From Taenia hydatigena (Eukaryota; Platyhelminthes; Cestoda; Cyclophyllidea; Taeniidae): 64,000 nt of DNA. Both the position numbers and the translations under genes were made by a program. This document shows positions 36,755 to 49,798 of this stretch, in pieces (positions within the stretch are counted from its first letter, which is position 1; each line of letters begins with the position of its first letter). Where the stretch lies: assembly GCA_036345935.2 (NCBI GenBank), contig JADWOT020001562.1, forward strand, positions 1 through 64,000, written 5' to 3'. The notes beneath the pieces were generated by a model. That model searched no databases and had not been told where the DNA came from. It saw only the letters and a list, made by a program, of their open reading frames with translations.

Positions 36755-38069
36755 TGCTGCTCTTAAAAATTATTTAATTATTTGATCGACTTCTATCTCT
36801 TAAATGGTACAAATTGACCAGACTGCTGTACTGTAGAGACTATTGCACGTTGACTGTACAGAGACAGTGGCGCGCAATGACACCTGCTTTGATTATGCAT
36901 AAAACCTAAGAACAATTTTCAGCCGCTATGACTGTGGCACTCAATCCTTGTCATGTCAGATCCGTCTTCAGGTGCCTCAACCCTGAGTATTCGCATAACC
37001 GACTTATCTAATAAACAAAAAACAGAAGCGCAAAAATACAGTAAATTAGTCGTACAAAGACCAGCAAATGAGTGCCGAAATTATGCTATGTGAATAATTT
37101 AAGAAATAATAAAATGAGTGTGCTTGAAAACGCTGGCGCCTCTCATTTTACTAAAAATACATTCAAATGGCTGGAATTATCAATCTGAGTTTAGTCGAAT
37201 AAGCACAATAGAAGGCAGTGTTTTGTTTTGATTTGTTTTTATGCACAATAAATCGCAGTGTTTTGCTTCAAATCTCGGTGTCTGCTATAATAGACTGAAT
37301 CAACGAACCCACATTAAAGGCGATACTGTATTAACCTTCTGAATACTAACTTAGGTTAGACTAAGCTATGAGCTAGAGATTTTACATTTACCTGGTTTTT
37401 TTGAAAAATAACTAGTGCTTGAGCATTTAGCAAACGAATTAGGATATTTTTAGCATGGTTCCATCCTATGGGACGTAATTTGATAACGTGGTCTTGCATA
37501 ATTAGGGTCCAGTAATCATATCATGCGAAAGAACTTAAGTGTTAGAGGGATTTGTGTTTTTCTCCAAGCTAACATTCCGCTTCTACTTCGCATCATAAAT
37601 TCGTGGCACTTAGGATGATTCGTACTAAAAGTTTTTTTGTAACGCACAATATGGATGTTTTCCTAAATTTCGTTTTTATTTGCAAAGGGCCTTCAATCTT
37701 CGAGCGTTTAGTTATCTCTTTCTCTTTCGTCTCCTTATGGCTTGGTTCCGCTCAAATTATGCAGTCATTTAGCATCTTCGGACTGTTGGCAGATCAAAAC
37801 GCGATTTGCTGCTGATTGAACCTGTGGAGACTGAAAAGGGAAGGAGGGATAAAATTCCATTCGCTCCTGGTGATCAAACCAACCTAGTGTCCCGCAACCA
37901 AGTACGTAATGACTGGAACAAAAGTGAACGTGCGACTCTCAAACACGCCCATTAAAGGAGTTTTCGGAACATTTGCATAAAGTTACTCGACTCAATGCCT
38001 CAAAAAGATGACAGGAACGCAAATCGATAGATAATTAAATATTGGTAAGACAAAAATAAAGTGGTTGGT
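36755..38069. other. Gene-free stretch
   Basis: AT-rich, no supported feature. A 70-codon open frame at 37603 is hydrophobic but isolated. Confidence 0.5.
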
Positions 38070-38074
38070 CACTG

Positions 38075-38300
38075 TGTAATACTTAATTCTTTAAATGCAC
38101 TTTGTAGGCCAGAGGCGGGAAGTCAATTTGAACCACGTGACGGAGGAACGTGGAGACTCCTTGGAGCGTGACGGACCCTCGGCCTGAACCCCCATTCGTC
38201 GCCTAGCTGTATTTATTACCCATATACAATAAGGATGTCTAAACGCACTCAGACTTCTACTGGCAAGGGTAATCAGGAGGGAGAGGAGGAACCCTCTACA
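38075..38300 (+). repeat. Solo LTR of the Gypsy family
   Basis: 226 bp from TGTAATACTTAATTC to CCCTCTACA, close to the LTRs at 12406 and 16580 but opposite in orientation. It keeps the internal ATG and the open MSKRTQTS frame. Flanked by perfect CACTG at 38070-38074 and 38301-38305. Confidence 0.93.
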
Positions 38301-38305
38301 CACTG

Positions 38306-38463
38306 TGTAGTGCTTCGTTTGTTTAAACTACCGCATTGCCCTGGCTGCGTAGGCTGGCCTCTGGGCCATGCTAGCAGCCCATTTCCCTCTGTCCGTTGAA
38401 TATATGTATTCTACCCTAGCATTCTGCCTTCTTTTGCCTTCAAGGGAGCCTCGGAACGCTACA
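38306..38463 (-). repeat. TGTAGCG LTR-like family, short copy, inverse
   Basis: 158 bp from TGTAGTGCTTCG to ACGCTACA, with about 30 bp missing near its left end relative to the 36565 copy. Flanked by CACTG on both sides (38301-38305 and 38464-38468), the left one shared with the adjacent solo LTR. Confidence 0.8.
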
Positions 38464-38468
38464 CACTG

Positions 38469-39779
38469 CTCGTAAACTTAGCTGCAAGCTCTACGAGAAA
38501 ATGAATGCCGCAAAAAATCACTTTTTGAGCGTTTACAGTTCTCCCTCATCCGATTAGGTTAAATACCTTTGGCATCTTTATGCTACATAACTGTACATGT
38601 GCATATAATTTTTAAAAAGTACAAAAATGGCCAAAACCAATTAGGCAAACATATGACCAAAAATAGCCTTTGTTTGAATAGTCCACAGCCTTCAATTCAT
38701 ACAGACACAAAGCCTGCCACTGGTTTAATTGGCTTGATTAATGCTGGGTTTTTTCCCATGTTTGCGTTGCGTGCACTTAGTTCTTTTCTTTGCTAATCTT
38801 TTTGCAAGGTGGAAACCTTTTTAGCTTAAAAAGCGGTTGTTTTATCAGTTTAATAATTTGGATTACTCTGGTAGCTATTATGGTACAAACCCTATCATTC
38901 CCAAAGGCACAAAACAATGGGATTAATTCCAACTCTGCATCAAAGTAAGTGTAACGAATTAATTGATGTGGCGTACTTTTTTATGATAATTCATTCAGAA
39001 CTACTTCTCTGATAGTACACTACACTATAATGTGGCGAAGATTATAGCATACGGTTTACTAAGTTTCCACCAGCTCTTTGCATTTATCGGCGCACAAAGT
39101 CGTTAAAAATGCTTTGAGCTTCGAGCAGTGGCTCGTTAAAACTTATATGGCTAAAAATAGTTTGTCGAGCTATCCTTACAATCCCGCTACAAAACGCTGC
39201 CAACTGATTATGATACTTTTAGATGACTGTCCCTTCAAACAGTGATTGACTTGCGGCATGTACGCACCATTGCGCATCAGCGATTGGCACAAATAGGTCG
39301 GGTATTGTGGTAATCAAACTAGAAGACTGAGCACAGAGAACATTTGGCGAGATGCGCAACACCGAATGTGGCGAGGATTTATTTGCATCAGCTGCATCTT
39401 TTGTCTCTTTTGGCCATCCGCCATTCAGCTTACATGGTGGTGGCTCTGGCTCTGTCTAACTTTGTCTTTGTGCTCCCCTGCAATAAAAGTGCGTCTAGAA
39501 AATCTTAATGTTAACTGCACTTCACCTTTCTTTTTTTAACAAAATAGTGTCTTCCTATGTACATGCGTGGAGTAGAATGGGTAAAATTTGTTTCCATATA
39601 AATCAGGAATGATAAATGCAGGTATTTACATTGAGATGGAGGACCGCGTATGCATTATTCTTCCTCTTCATCTTCACAGTTCCGAGTTGGTCAGTTGCAC
39701 GGAGCCAATTTTGTGAATCGCCAAAGTCAACAGAATGATAGGGTTTTGACGTTGCACATCAATCTCATGGTGGTGGAGT
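38469..39779. other. Gene-free stretch, 3' side of the RGS gene
   Basis: Nothing supported beyond the probable 3' UTR near 39779. Confidence 0.5.
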
Positions 39780-42700
39780 TTAGTGAACAGATGCGGAGTT
39801 GGATGGTTTACTGTGGATTAATCGAGGTTCCACTGTCTTGCTGTCAGTAGGAGAAGGATTTGATTTTTCTTGCTTTTGGCAAAAACCTACTAGTTTTAGG
39901 TAGAGTGATGACCGTAGGAAGCGCCGATATGGATCCTTTTCCATCAGAGCCTCGATGCGTTTTTGACTTGCGTCGAATAAGTCCGGTTCGGCTTGTGATA
40001 GCCGCAACTCTGTTTGGACTCGGGTCTCACAGTCAAGATTTACCTGAAGAAAAGTAATGCAATTCAACGTACTAGATTAATTTTAAAAATCAACTCTGAC
40101 GAAAGCCAGTGACTGAAAAATGGGAAAAATTGCTCCCAATCCCAGAATAATCTCACATCAGTCAATAGCGGTCAAGCAATCTTGACCTTAAATTCTATCA
40201 TACGCTTTAAGTTCCGCCGTCAAAATTACACTTGAATAAAAGAAATTCATTGCAGAAATTATTGCATTTTACTAGTCAGGTTCTCGCCAAGTTCTACTTT
40301 GACCTTTTGAGTAGTATGCGGCACCTATTTCATGCATAAAAAAGGATACCTTTAAAAGATAATTCGGTCAAGAAGTAGGAAAACGAAGATCAGGAGTCTA
40401 AATGACTCATGTAAGGGAAAAATGCACTAAATTCAAAAGTAACTGCTCAGTTTTTTCGTTTTGGCAGCAACAAATTTGTTTACTTACTGAGATAACAATG
40501 TGCCAATTTGAGACAAGGGGGAAACCTCGCTAAAAAAACGATACTTTCACCACAAACGGTGTAGCAAACTAATGAAACTCAATTTTGTTGCTGAAAAATA
40601 ACGTTCTCAACTTTTGACCATGCAGGAGCATAGTCTTTGCCCAACAGATCCCTGGATTGCCCCACATAATCAAGCAAATGGAATTTGAAAGGAGACGCAT
40701 TGTAGAACTAAAGGTCAAAACAGTTTGCCATTCAAAATACTGCGGGTGCAGCAAATAAAATAGAGAAATGATCAAAGGGGATGTCGGAGAGGTGAACTAG
40801 CAAACTAAATACCACTTGAATTGTACATGTGCTGGCGCACGAGACCACCAACCTTTCTAGGGGCCGTGGGGTGAAAGATAGGAATTTTTTAAAAAAAAAG
40901 TATTTTAAACAAGACAGTTTCCGGAGCAGTGAGGCCCTTTTACAAATGATGCAACAATCGCCAAATATGTTGCTAAGCCATGGCAAAATTCACTTCAAGA
41001 ATGTGTATTTGTCGCTGAAAAGCAGCTGTTATAATTCCCAACCATTAAAAATTACTCAAGAGGAAAAAAAAACAAAACCTATCATTAGTAACAAAGTACT
41101 TACTTCGACAATTCAATTTGTTTTTCACTGAAGGAAAACATGATTGTTTACTAGGGAGAGACACTATTCACACCGAAAATCATTCAAACATGTCACAATG
41201 GACATTGAAGATCTACTTTGTAACAACCTATACCTGAGGATAATTGTATTCCAGCTAAAGCCAAAAAGAAAGTGCACCTTTTCTCCTTTATTTGCAAAAA
41301 TCAATTCTATTGGTAAGAGTCTACTTAATTACAAATAAAGTAGTGTGTGTGCAGCATACTTAAGTGATAGTGAAAAGGCAATTTAACTGACCTCTCTTTG
41401 GGATTGGAATGCAATGAAGCCATCGTAGATTTCCTGTGCCCGTAATCGCTGCAACGACTCGTCAGTGAGGGCCTTATACTTCTGACAGGCGATCCAGAAT
41501 TCCAAATTTTCATCACTAAATTCACCTTGGAGGAACTCGCGAAACACCAGAAGACCATCTGTGGGGCAGAAAAATTGACCTTGATAACACCTAAAAATAA
41601 GGTCAGTGCATCGGTTGCATTTATGCATATCTTCGCTACACCGCAGTGCAAATCTAATTCGCTCTCTCCGAAAGGGTTGACACAACTGAACAGAATCTGC
41701 GGTGTATTTTTTTCCACTCTCATCTGCGTATAAGCATGGCGGTAGACTATTATCTTCCCTCTGGGCTTTAATGGTAGGAATAAAATTTGCCATTATGCGC
41801 AGTCCCGTGGGTAGTCCTTCTTGAGACGGCAAAACGGTGCTAATGTTGCAAAATTTCAAATTAGAGAAGCTAGGAGGGCAAAGGATGTGCAAAGCAGAGG
41901 GTAAAATCTTGCATCGGTCCCACATGAGCCAGAGAGAGAGCGTACAACGCGACTCTAAGAGGCTTACCTATGTGTTTCTGTTATAAAATGAGTGTGATTT
42001 TGACCCTCCTCAAGGTCAACAGTTCAGTAGAGGAGGCCACTCCTCAAGTCAGTGAAATTGCCTATGCAAAAGCGCTTCGTCCCGTGGGTAGTCCTTCTTG
42101 AGACGGCAAAACGGTGCTAATGTTGCAAAATTTCAAATTAGAGAAGCTAGGAGGGCAAAGGATGTGCAAAGCAGAGGGTAAAATCTTGCATCGGTCCCAC
42201 ATGAGCCAGAGAGAGAGCGTACAACGCGACTCTAAGAGGCTTACCTATGTGTTTCTGTTATAAAATGAGTGTGATTTTGACCCTCCTCAAGGTCAACAGT
42301 TCAGTAGAGGAGGCCACTCCTCAAGTCAGTGAAATTGCCTATGCAAAAGCGCTTCCTTGGTAACATATACTTCTCCACTTCGTCAATGCTATTCCTCTCT
42401 TTCCTCATTTCTAGGCATTTGAAAGACCAAATTGGGGAAAATTGCTGGTGCAATGATGATGAATCAGCTATTCCTAGTCCATTTCTGTAGGCGCTTAATT
42501 ATTTTGTACAACTTGAAAATAACTCACAAAATTAGTTTCAATTTAAATCATTCTAACAGCCACGGTGGTCTTCTATGGGTGCCTCCATCGTACTTTTAAA
42601 AAAACAACCACCAAGCGCGAAAATTTAGTTGAAAAACGGAAACTAAATCAGAACCTCTATCAGGTGAGCTGACTTGGTATTAATAACCTAGTGGCCCTCA

Positions 42701-45019
42701 GGGCTTCCGTTATGGCACCTCCGCAGGATGACCTAATCCTAAGGTCATGCCAGTAGCCCCACGCCCTTCTCTCCCATTCAGAGAAGCCTCCTGATTTCTA
42801 CGGCTGGATGATATTCCACAGTGTGATGAAAGAGGTGCTGCAGATGGGAGAATCAGTGACGACACTGAACAGAGGGATGAAATTAGGTTCTGCTGGGAAC
42901 GCTACTAACAAATGAAGAGACAGTAGCCATGAGCCGTCAAAAAAAGTTCGCTACGGGGCCGTCTTAGGCAACCAGTTGTGCGAACGCGTGATATCGCCTC
43001 CACCTCTCCACCAGCACAACGCAACCCTGCTAACTTTGGCGGCAAACACAGTGACCAGGTCGAGTCAACGCCAAACCACATCCTCATGAGACACTACGCT
43101 AGACCTCCTCCTTTGTCATGCATCTCCACTTTCGCGACGGTGGGACGGTGTTCGTACGACTGGCGATGGACATACGTGTTGACCACCACATTTGCCCTTC
43201 CCCCATCCACGAGTTCAGAGTCCATAGTACAGCCCGACACCTCACTTCCACTCCACTTCCCAACAGAAATCACTGACGTTGCTGTCAGGCTGCTCCTTGG
43301 TTGCATGCAAATTTGATGAGGAACACAGAAGCCACACGGACTTCTTTTCTCACAGCACCGATCATGCTGTGCTGACTGACGTAGGAGGGTGACCATGCGG
43401 AGGGCCATGGACCACGCTCAACTGAGGAGAGGAGCTACACACCACTTTCGTCAACTCTTACTTCGTTTACGCGAGCAGTGAAGGACATGGCCATTGTAGC
43501 TGTGGTGGAGCAGCTGGCTTGGTCTCCGTGTCATGTCGGTAGCTCAATCCTCCCCTTATGTCCACAGTGCATGCCTTGTCATGCCCGTGTGTTATGATCT
43601 CTGTCGTCTTTGAGAAAGTCTCAATGGGTTGCATTGCCAAATTGGCCATGCTTTCTCCCATCTCTCCACACCAAAGGCATGACTCTATCTTGACAAGTTA
43701 ATCTTCTTTATCCCGAGGCTTAGCGATTCATTTTCGGAGCATCAGGACGCACCATGCCACTGACTTGACCATGTGAATTGGTGGAAGAAGAGATTACTTG
43801 ACGTGATGATTTTATGGCAGAGTTGGGTGGAAGCTAAAGTGCACGTTCTACAAGGCCTTATAAAATGCAAAATGTATTTGCTAAAGTGCAGGCGATTTCC
43901 GGCTTATGATGACACTTTCATGTGCCTGTTTACCTTAGTGCCTTGGTGACGGCGCCAAAACAAATAGGTGGTGTTGGTTTGTCAGTGAGAGGTGGGTGAG
44001 TTAGGTGTTTGATTAAGCAACGATCTTTTGACAGCAAGAATGATGCTTTAGTCTTGATGGAGTTTTTATTCACTTTGTACCAATATGTGTAAGAGATGTC
44101 AACTTCCTACTGAAAACGCTCTAATAAGTAGTATATCATCTAAGCAAACTTTTGTAAGTTTGTTAAGCATTTTTTGTAATTTTACAAGAAAACTCCAAAG
44201 CACATGCATTCAATTGGAAACAAGTCCCCATAGACGATCTAACATTTTGGCGAAGCGTGCTCTAAAATGATATCGCCTTCTTTTATGTGCGTTAATAGTG
44301 CAACTTCCTTCCAAACCGCCTTCAAGAGCGATTTAGCAGCCGCAATCAGCCTTGATAGCACTGCAACCTTGAAGTTGATGCGAATAAAATAACTTATTAA
44401 AGCGTTCCGCAAGGGAGCCATTCTCTGGGGACAGCTAAATCGTCAAAGACTCAGTTTCGGGATAACGGTTATTCAGGGCATAAACAACAAAAATTATGAA
44501 TGTCTAAGGAGGATAAGGCAATTTCTGTCAAAAAAATCTCGAGAGTAGCTTCCAGAGCCATTGAACCAACCAATTAAAAATGTTTTTGGCGGTAGTGCAT
44601 TCGCAGAATGTAATTCACATGGTAGACGTGACTGGTGGAGGCATCATTACCGGCACAGCATATCATCAATGCTGGAATCGTAAGTTCCTTTCCTACTTCA
44701 TGCTTTAGCATTGTTCTGTATTCACGCTGCTGAGAAGTGCACTAGGGGGACTCTACCGCATTTGATTAACCTTGAAGTCAACCTACGTGGATCCTGAAGG
44801 AGGTTCTGGAAGGATTGCTGCCAGCAGGTGACCTGTTGTAGGGTCGGCCAAGAGTGCTTAAAAATGGTCGACAAAACGCGTTGGGTAATCATCTCCTCGG
44901 GGTTCAAAGCACTGGCAGTAGTGGACGCAGCCGCTTCCTCCGCCTGTTTTTGGTGTCGCAGTGCGGCTGCTGCCGTCTGTCGCCAAAATTGTGAAATCCT
45001 TCCACGCACGTTGGATGTT
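39780..45019 (-). CDS. RGS-domain protein, three core exons (5' partial)
   Basis: RGS proteins speed GTP hydrolysis on G-alpha subunits. Minus-strand exons are 45019-44787, 41558-41392 and 40043-39780 (stop), with introns of 3228 and 1348 nt. The first junction is phase 1 (C|AT gives His) and the second is phase 0. The joined product reads WQQSFQNLLQDP-H-GLLVFREFLQ, EFSDENLEFWIACQKY, IYDGFIA, then VNLDCETR and DASQKRIEALMEKDPYRRFLRSSLY. This covers the complete RGS helical bundle, including the EFSxENLEFW and NLD contact segments. A short unstructured tail of about 40 residues follows. The protein ends soon after the RGS box. The first exon needs phase-2 input, so more exons lie upstream; see 51869-52047 and 54342-54779. 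Which RGS subfamily is unclear. Confidence 0.85.
41802..42355. repeat. Exact tandem duplication, 2 x 277 bp
   Basis: 41802-42078 and 42079-42355 look identical by eye. The pair lies in the intron of the RGS gene between exons 41558 and 44787. No similarity to the other repeats. Confidence 0.93.
42945..44145 (-). repeat. Duplicated block, part 1 (copy B1, inverse)
   Basis: Inverse near-identical copy of 24208-25405, lying in an RGS-gene intron. Its low-coordinate end breaks at about 42945, and part 2 of the block does not follow. Confidence 0.8.
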
Positions 45020-48000
45020 CTGCAACCAGATGTTGTAAAAGTTGGTTATCACTGGTAAAACGTTATGCCTCTTCTCTCTCTCTCTCCCTCTCTTCAACAG
45101 AACCCAGTAATTTTCACATCACCTCTGCCAAGAAGCACGGTGATGACAGCTTCATAGACCTTTGACACATCAATTGTACAAAGTGGAAAAAAAACAGGGT
45201 AAATAGCAATTATGTGGGGGAGAAATTTTGCTTCTCCTTTCTTCACTGGCGCGACATGAAATTGGGCAACCTGTGGCAACACTATTTTTACCAAATAAGC
45301 TTACATTAATTAGAGAGGATTTAATTGGAATTAAAGGTTGTTTTCACAGGTTGAAGCAGCAGCCTTCAATTATCAGGGGACACGTTTGGTACAAAAATTG
45401 CTTCGCTGGCCAAAGTAAAAAAAAAGACCCATCTCCCTACCGAATGAAGGAGGATGGGGAGAGCGATAAGCTGTACATGAGTTTTGTAACTAGCCCATCC
45501 CTTTTTTCGTTTACTTTTTCTTGGAAAAAAAAGCACATCGAGCATCGAGATGACAGCGCTCTCACCCATCATTAATAAGTTATGCTTCTGGTTGGGAGGA
45601 TACTTCAAATGCAGGCTGCACTTCTTGCCTTACTTTGGGACAATATGTCCTCTGCTTTGGGAGATTAACTTTTTTAAAAAAAATATGCTGAATAATCAGG
45701 CTTATCTTCCAAACAAAAAGACTACATTTGGTCGTCCACTTATTGTCCCGTTGAAGATGGGCGGAGAGGGAAGGTGAAGCCTAATCGCAGGGAATGCAAG
45801 GCAGGAAACAAAAGAGGCTTTGTTCATACTTTGGTTCTTGTTTTATCAAGATTTATGCATGTTCATATACTGATACTTAGGCACTCTCATCAGACAGCAA
45901 TTTTAAGGTTATATCCCTACGAGACTGGTTGGGACCATAAAAAGCAAATAAGGAAAATAATGGAGCCCTTTCAGCTAAATAGCAAGTCAGCTCTAGAACA
46001 TCTTTTAATAGATTCTGCTCTGTTCGACTTGGAATGCGGATGAAAAAAATTCTTGGGTGCTGCTACTTATTTTATTTAAGCGACCACTCCCTTACATTCG
46101 ATTTCAAAATCTCTGTGCCTCAAGAGAGAGAGTGTCTCAGAGTTGATTGGATCACTGATATGGCGGTGAAATGTGGTGTCAATCACTTTTTTAAAGGGTG
46201 ATTAAGTATTTAGTGTTTTGAAGACGAGGGATTCACCAACCATGGTCGAGTTTGGCCGAGTTAGCAGTGACAAGTTGTGGAAGATAACACGTTAAAGAAT
46301 CAAGCTACCGTTGAGTAGTTTCGTAAGTTCTTTTCCTGCTTTTAAACTACTTTTGTCTTTCCTTTGATAAGTGATTGACATATGCAATATATTATTATTC
46401 TCCGAAGGTTCCCCCAATGACAGCATTGCTGACACAAATGCCAACGCAAAATATGGCTCCAACAACATCCAGGGGTAAATAATGAAACGTTGCAACACTT
46501 TTTTGTTACTACTGTTTAAAAAAGGACAAAAAAAAGGGTTAAAAGAGAGGGGCGATGCCAGTAAGATAGGGAACACTACTGCTGCTCCTCAGTGCGTCAA
46601 TAAGCCAGAGCCTTGCTTGACGTGGCAACTATAAAGTACCTCTGCCAATGAGCGACATAAATGATATAAATCACGCAAAAAGACAGATAAATTATTGCCC
46701 AAGAGCCTACTTATAGCAATCCGCTAACGATTAATTGGTTAGATGGAAGGTAAATAGCCCTCGCTCCACCCTCCACACTCTCCCCCTTCGGAAAAGAAGT
46801 AATTAATGGGATTCTTTCTTGAAGTTTGCACTTAAAAAAACGTGATTTTTCCTTTTCTTGTGGTGCAATTCCTTGCCTTGCCTAAAGGGACTGGTTGAAA
46901 ACTACCCAAATTCATCATCATCATCATCATTGCAGTTCAAAAATAGACTGTCTGTAGCCTCCCACTTGTTCTTAGCATTAATAATTCATCTTCATCTCCA
47001 CCGACACCTCTCCTAGCGTTTTCTGCTGAGCTAAATTATCAGCGGTGGCGGAAAATTCCAGTCCAAACACAAGTCCCCCTCATACTGATGGGTGCATAAC
47101 CATTAGAGAGGAAGACCAAATCCGCGGAGGTCTGCCTATAGCCATCACCACTTTGTTTTGCTCCCTAAGGAGACGCCACAATACATGTCTGGCGTAACAT
47201 GCCTTGACAAGAAACTCTCAGTCTTCGTTGTTGCAGACGCCCGCTCAGCACCAAAGAGTGCTGGGACCGCAAATTAACAAGGTTTCTACAGATTTCCCCG
47301 CTTCTTGTGGGTGTGGCTCAAGCAAGCGGTGTCGAGATTGGCTTTATAGATGTAGTTTTGGCCTTCATCGAGAATGAATGCATAATGCCTGGCAAACAAC
47401 AAGTGTTTATTGACAGTAACCCGGTCTTACCCCACCTGTCCTTCCTCTCCCCCCTCTCCCAATGCATGACACCGGAATGATATTAAATTACACATAACCC
47501 GAGGTACTTTGACCAAAATAGCATCTACTCCGCCAGCCATAATAAAGGCACAACTTTTCCAGACCTTTAGACCAAAAACTCAAGGTCATCGCAAGTTAAA
47601 ACAATAGCAGTAAAATCGTTAGTGGGCTTTACTTGCCTTCGGTAGAAAAGTCAAGTCCTCCCACATCTATTTGTTATCTTTTGTTTATCCATTGGCCAAA
47701 TCGGGGAGATTTTGTGAGTGGATTTGCCTAGTGACAACACAGCTATGCGATCAAAAGCACAGTCAGTGGAAGGAGACGCGTTTTAGATGTCACGTCGGGG
47801 AGGTTGTGGGAAGCAATTACAACGGTTGACCTATAACCCAGCCACTACATTGAAGAAAGGGGTTTTGAGTTGTGGAAACCCATCTCCTTACAACTTTAGG
47901 AGGCAAAAGCAGACCCAGTGATTGTTGAGATCGTTGCTTGAAGGTGAAAGAAGTGAAGAGAAGCCTATTTTTTTACATTTTGGTCTTGTGAAGGTCTCAT

Positions 48001-49170
48001 CTGTGTCGATGACCTACCTCCCAGCCCTGATAGCAGGCTTTTTCCCATAATGTCCAGCTCTCGGAGCAAAGCCTCACATACAATGGCCTCTACGCGAGAA
48101 GCACTTTAGTCTCTGTACAAAGTAACCAACCTTTTAATGCATGCACCTGTACCAATGTATAATCAAGCCATATATGATGTTTTTGGGGCTAATTTTAGCG
48201 CCATCGGTGCGAGATATGCCTAATTTCGTTACCTCCGTTTCGCATGAACGCACCACAGGTTTTCATTACCCTTTTTTTGCACTGTACGACGGGAAAGACA
48301 TCCGCTTTCGGCGATTAAAAAGCGCGAAGGCGTAGGAGCAGATTAACTAGGTGAAATATTACCACAGCTGTCTAGGAACCACTATCAAAGGGCGTCAGCT
48401 TCCGCCGCCTCGTCCACTGGTAATGCAGAACGATGAAATTTTGCTCCCTTTCGTATAATCGGGTCGCAGAGTTTGTGTGTACCTTTAATGCATGTAACAG
48501 CCTTCACGATATGGAAGGTCATCAAAACAAGACACAGTGAGGAAAGCGGAGGCCGGGATGGGGTGGAGACTCTGGATGACCTATTTGTCCTTTAGACCTG
48601 CCTGGCATTGCGTGGTCATTTTACCTGTTTGTCACCTCACAAGTAGGACTGAGCACCCAGCAATTAATTGCAAAGGTGTTGGTAGGACACACTGCCACCT
48701 TGTTTTGACGGTGTGTTTACTGTGAGAGTATCGTTTTTTGATAGCATCCTGTTAAAGACCTTGGAGGTAAACAAGAACCATTTTGAACTTTCAACGACAG
48801 CATCAAGGTGGTTTTCAAAGGACAGTGGTCAAACGTGTCCTAGTCACGAGCTACGCGAATGATTGAAAGGTTAATTTGTGTCAAGTCGCCTGTACTTCCG
48901 TGAAATCTAATGTGCACACGACTACACGAAAAATCTCAAGCCTCCACGAGTCGTACTTCCGTCTTGCAGCACGGCTCTCCAACTGCACGTGTAGCTTTCA
49001 CACACCCTCCATCTGTCATTATTTCATCGCCTTACCAAGATGGTAAAATCAAATGACACACTGTGCTTCCTTCGACTTCTCTCCAGGGAATGTGTTAATC
49101 AAATCATCCACTACTCCCTTCTTCTCGCTCTAGCGCTTCAATCTGTCGTCACCTGCAGTAGGTGAGGAAT
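45020..49170. other. Intron or intergenic, no supported exon
   Basis: Contains a short (TCA)n at about 46913-46931 and otherwise AT-rich sequence. If the extended RGS model is right, this is part of its 6.8-kb intron. Confidence 0.45.
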
Positions 49171-49456
49171 AAGAAGAAGAAAGAGGGAGGAGGAGGAGGA
49201 GGAGGAGGAGGAGGAGGAGGAGGAGGAGGAGGGGAGGAGGAGGAGGAGGAGGAGGAGGAGGAGGAGGAGGAGGGAGGAGGGAGGAGGAGGAGGAGGAGGA
49301 AGGAGGCAGGAGGAGGAGGAGGAGGGGAGGCACGGGGAGGAGGAGGGAAGGAGGAGGAGGAGGAGAGGAGGAGAGGAGGAGGAGGAGGAGGAGGGAAGGA
49401 GGAGGAGGAGGAGGAGGAGGAGGAGGAGGAGGAGGAGGAGGAGGGAGGAGGAGGAC
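49171..49456 (+). repeat. (GGA)n polypurine microsatellite
   Basis: About 285 bp of GGA/GAA triplets with few pyrimidine breaks. All long open frames across it (poly-Gly, poly-Glu, poly-Pro, poly-Ser) are artefacts of the repeat. Confidence 0.97.
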
Positions 49457-49798
49457 GGTTAAATTTTAAAGTGCCAATGTGGAGGTGCATCGATGAATGC
49501 AAGCAGGGCAGCAGGTGTTGTGACCACCACACCATCTGCACAGATGGCGCCATTCTTCGTGAAGAGGATAATGTAGAAGTGTGTGTGTGTGCGGAGTAGT
49601 GTGCATAAATTAAAGGATTATGTTTTGGTGGACACAAAAAAAGGAATTAGGTGCATTTTTCTTTTAAAGCACATTCGGCAAATTTTATCTACCCTAAATC
49701 TCGGGCGTTTAAAGGTCCCACCACTAGCTAAAGTACTACTTGAAATTAGTAAAATGGGAGCGTCGCAATTACCAGGAGTGTATTTGGTAGCTTTGATG

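Noticed and set aside
41559..41925. Long frame continuing upstream of the RGS exon at 41558
   Set aside because: The RGS helix before this point is encoded by the exon at 44787, which joins at phase 1. The upstream frame is intron read-through.
49149..49637. Poly-Pro/Ser/Gly/Glu frames of up to 162 codons
   Set aside because: Pure translation of the GGA microsatellite.
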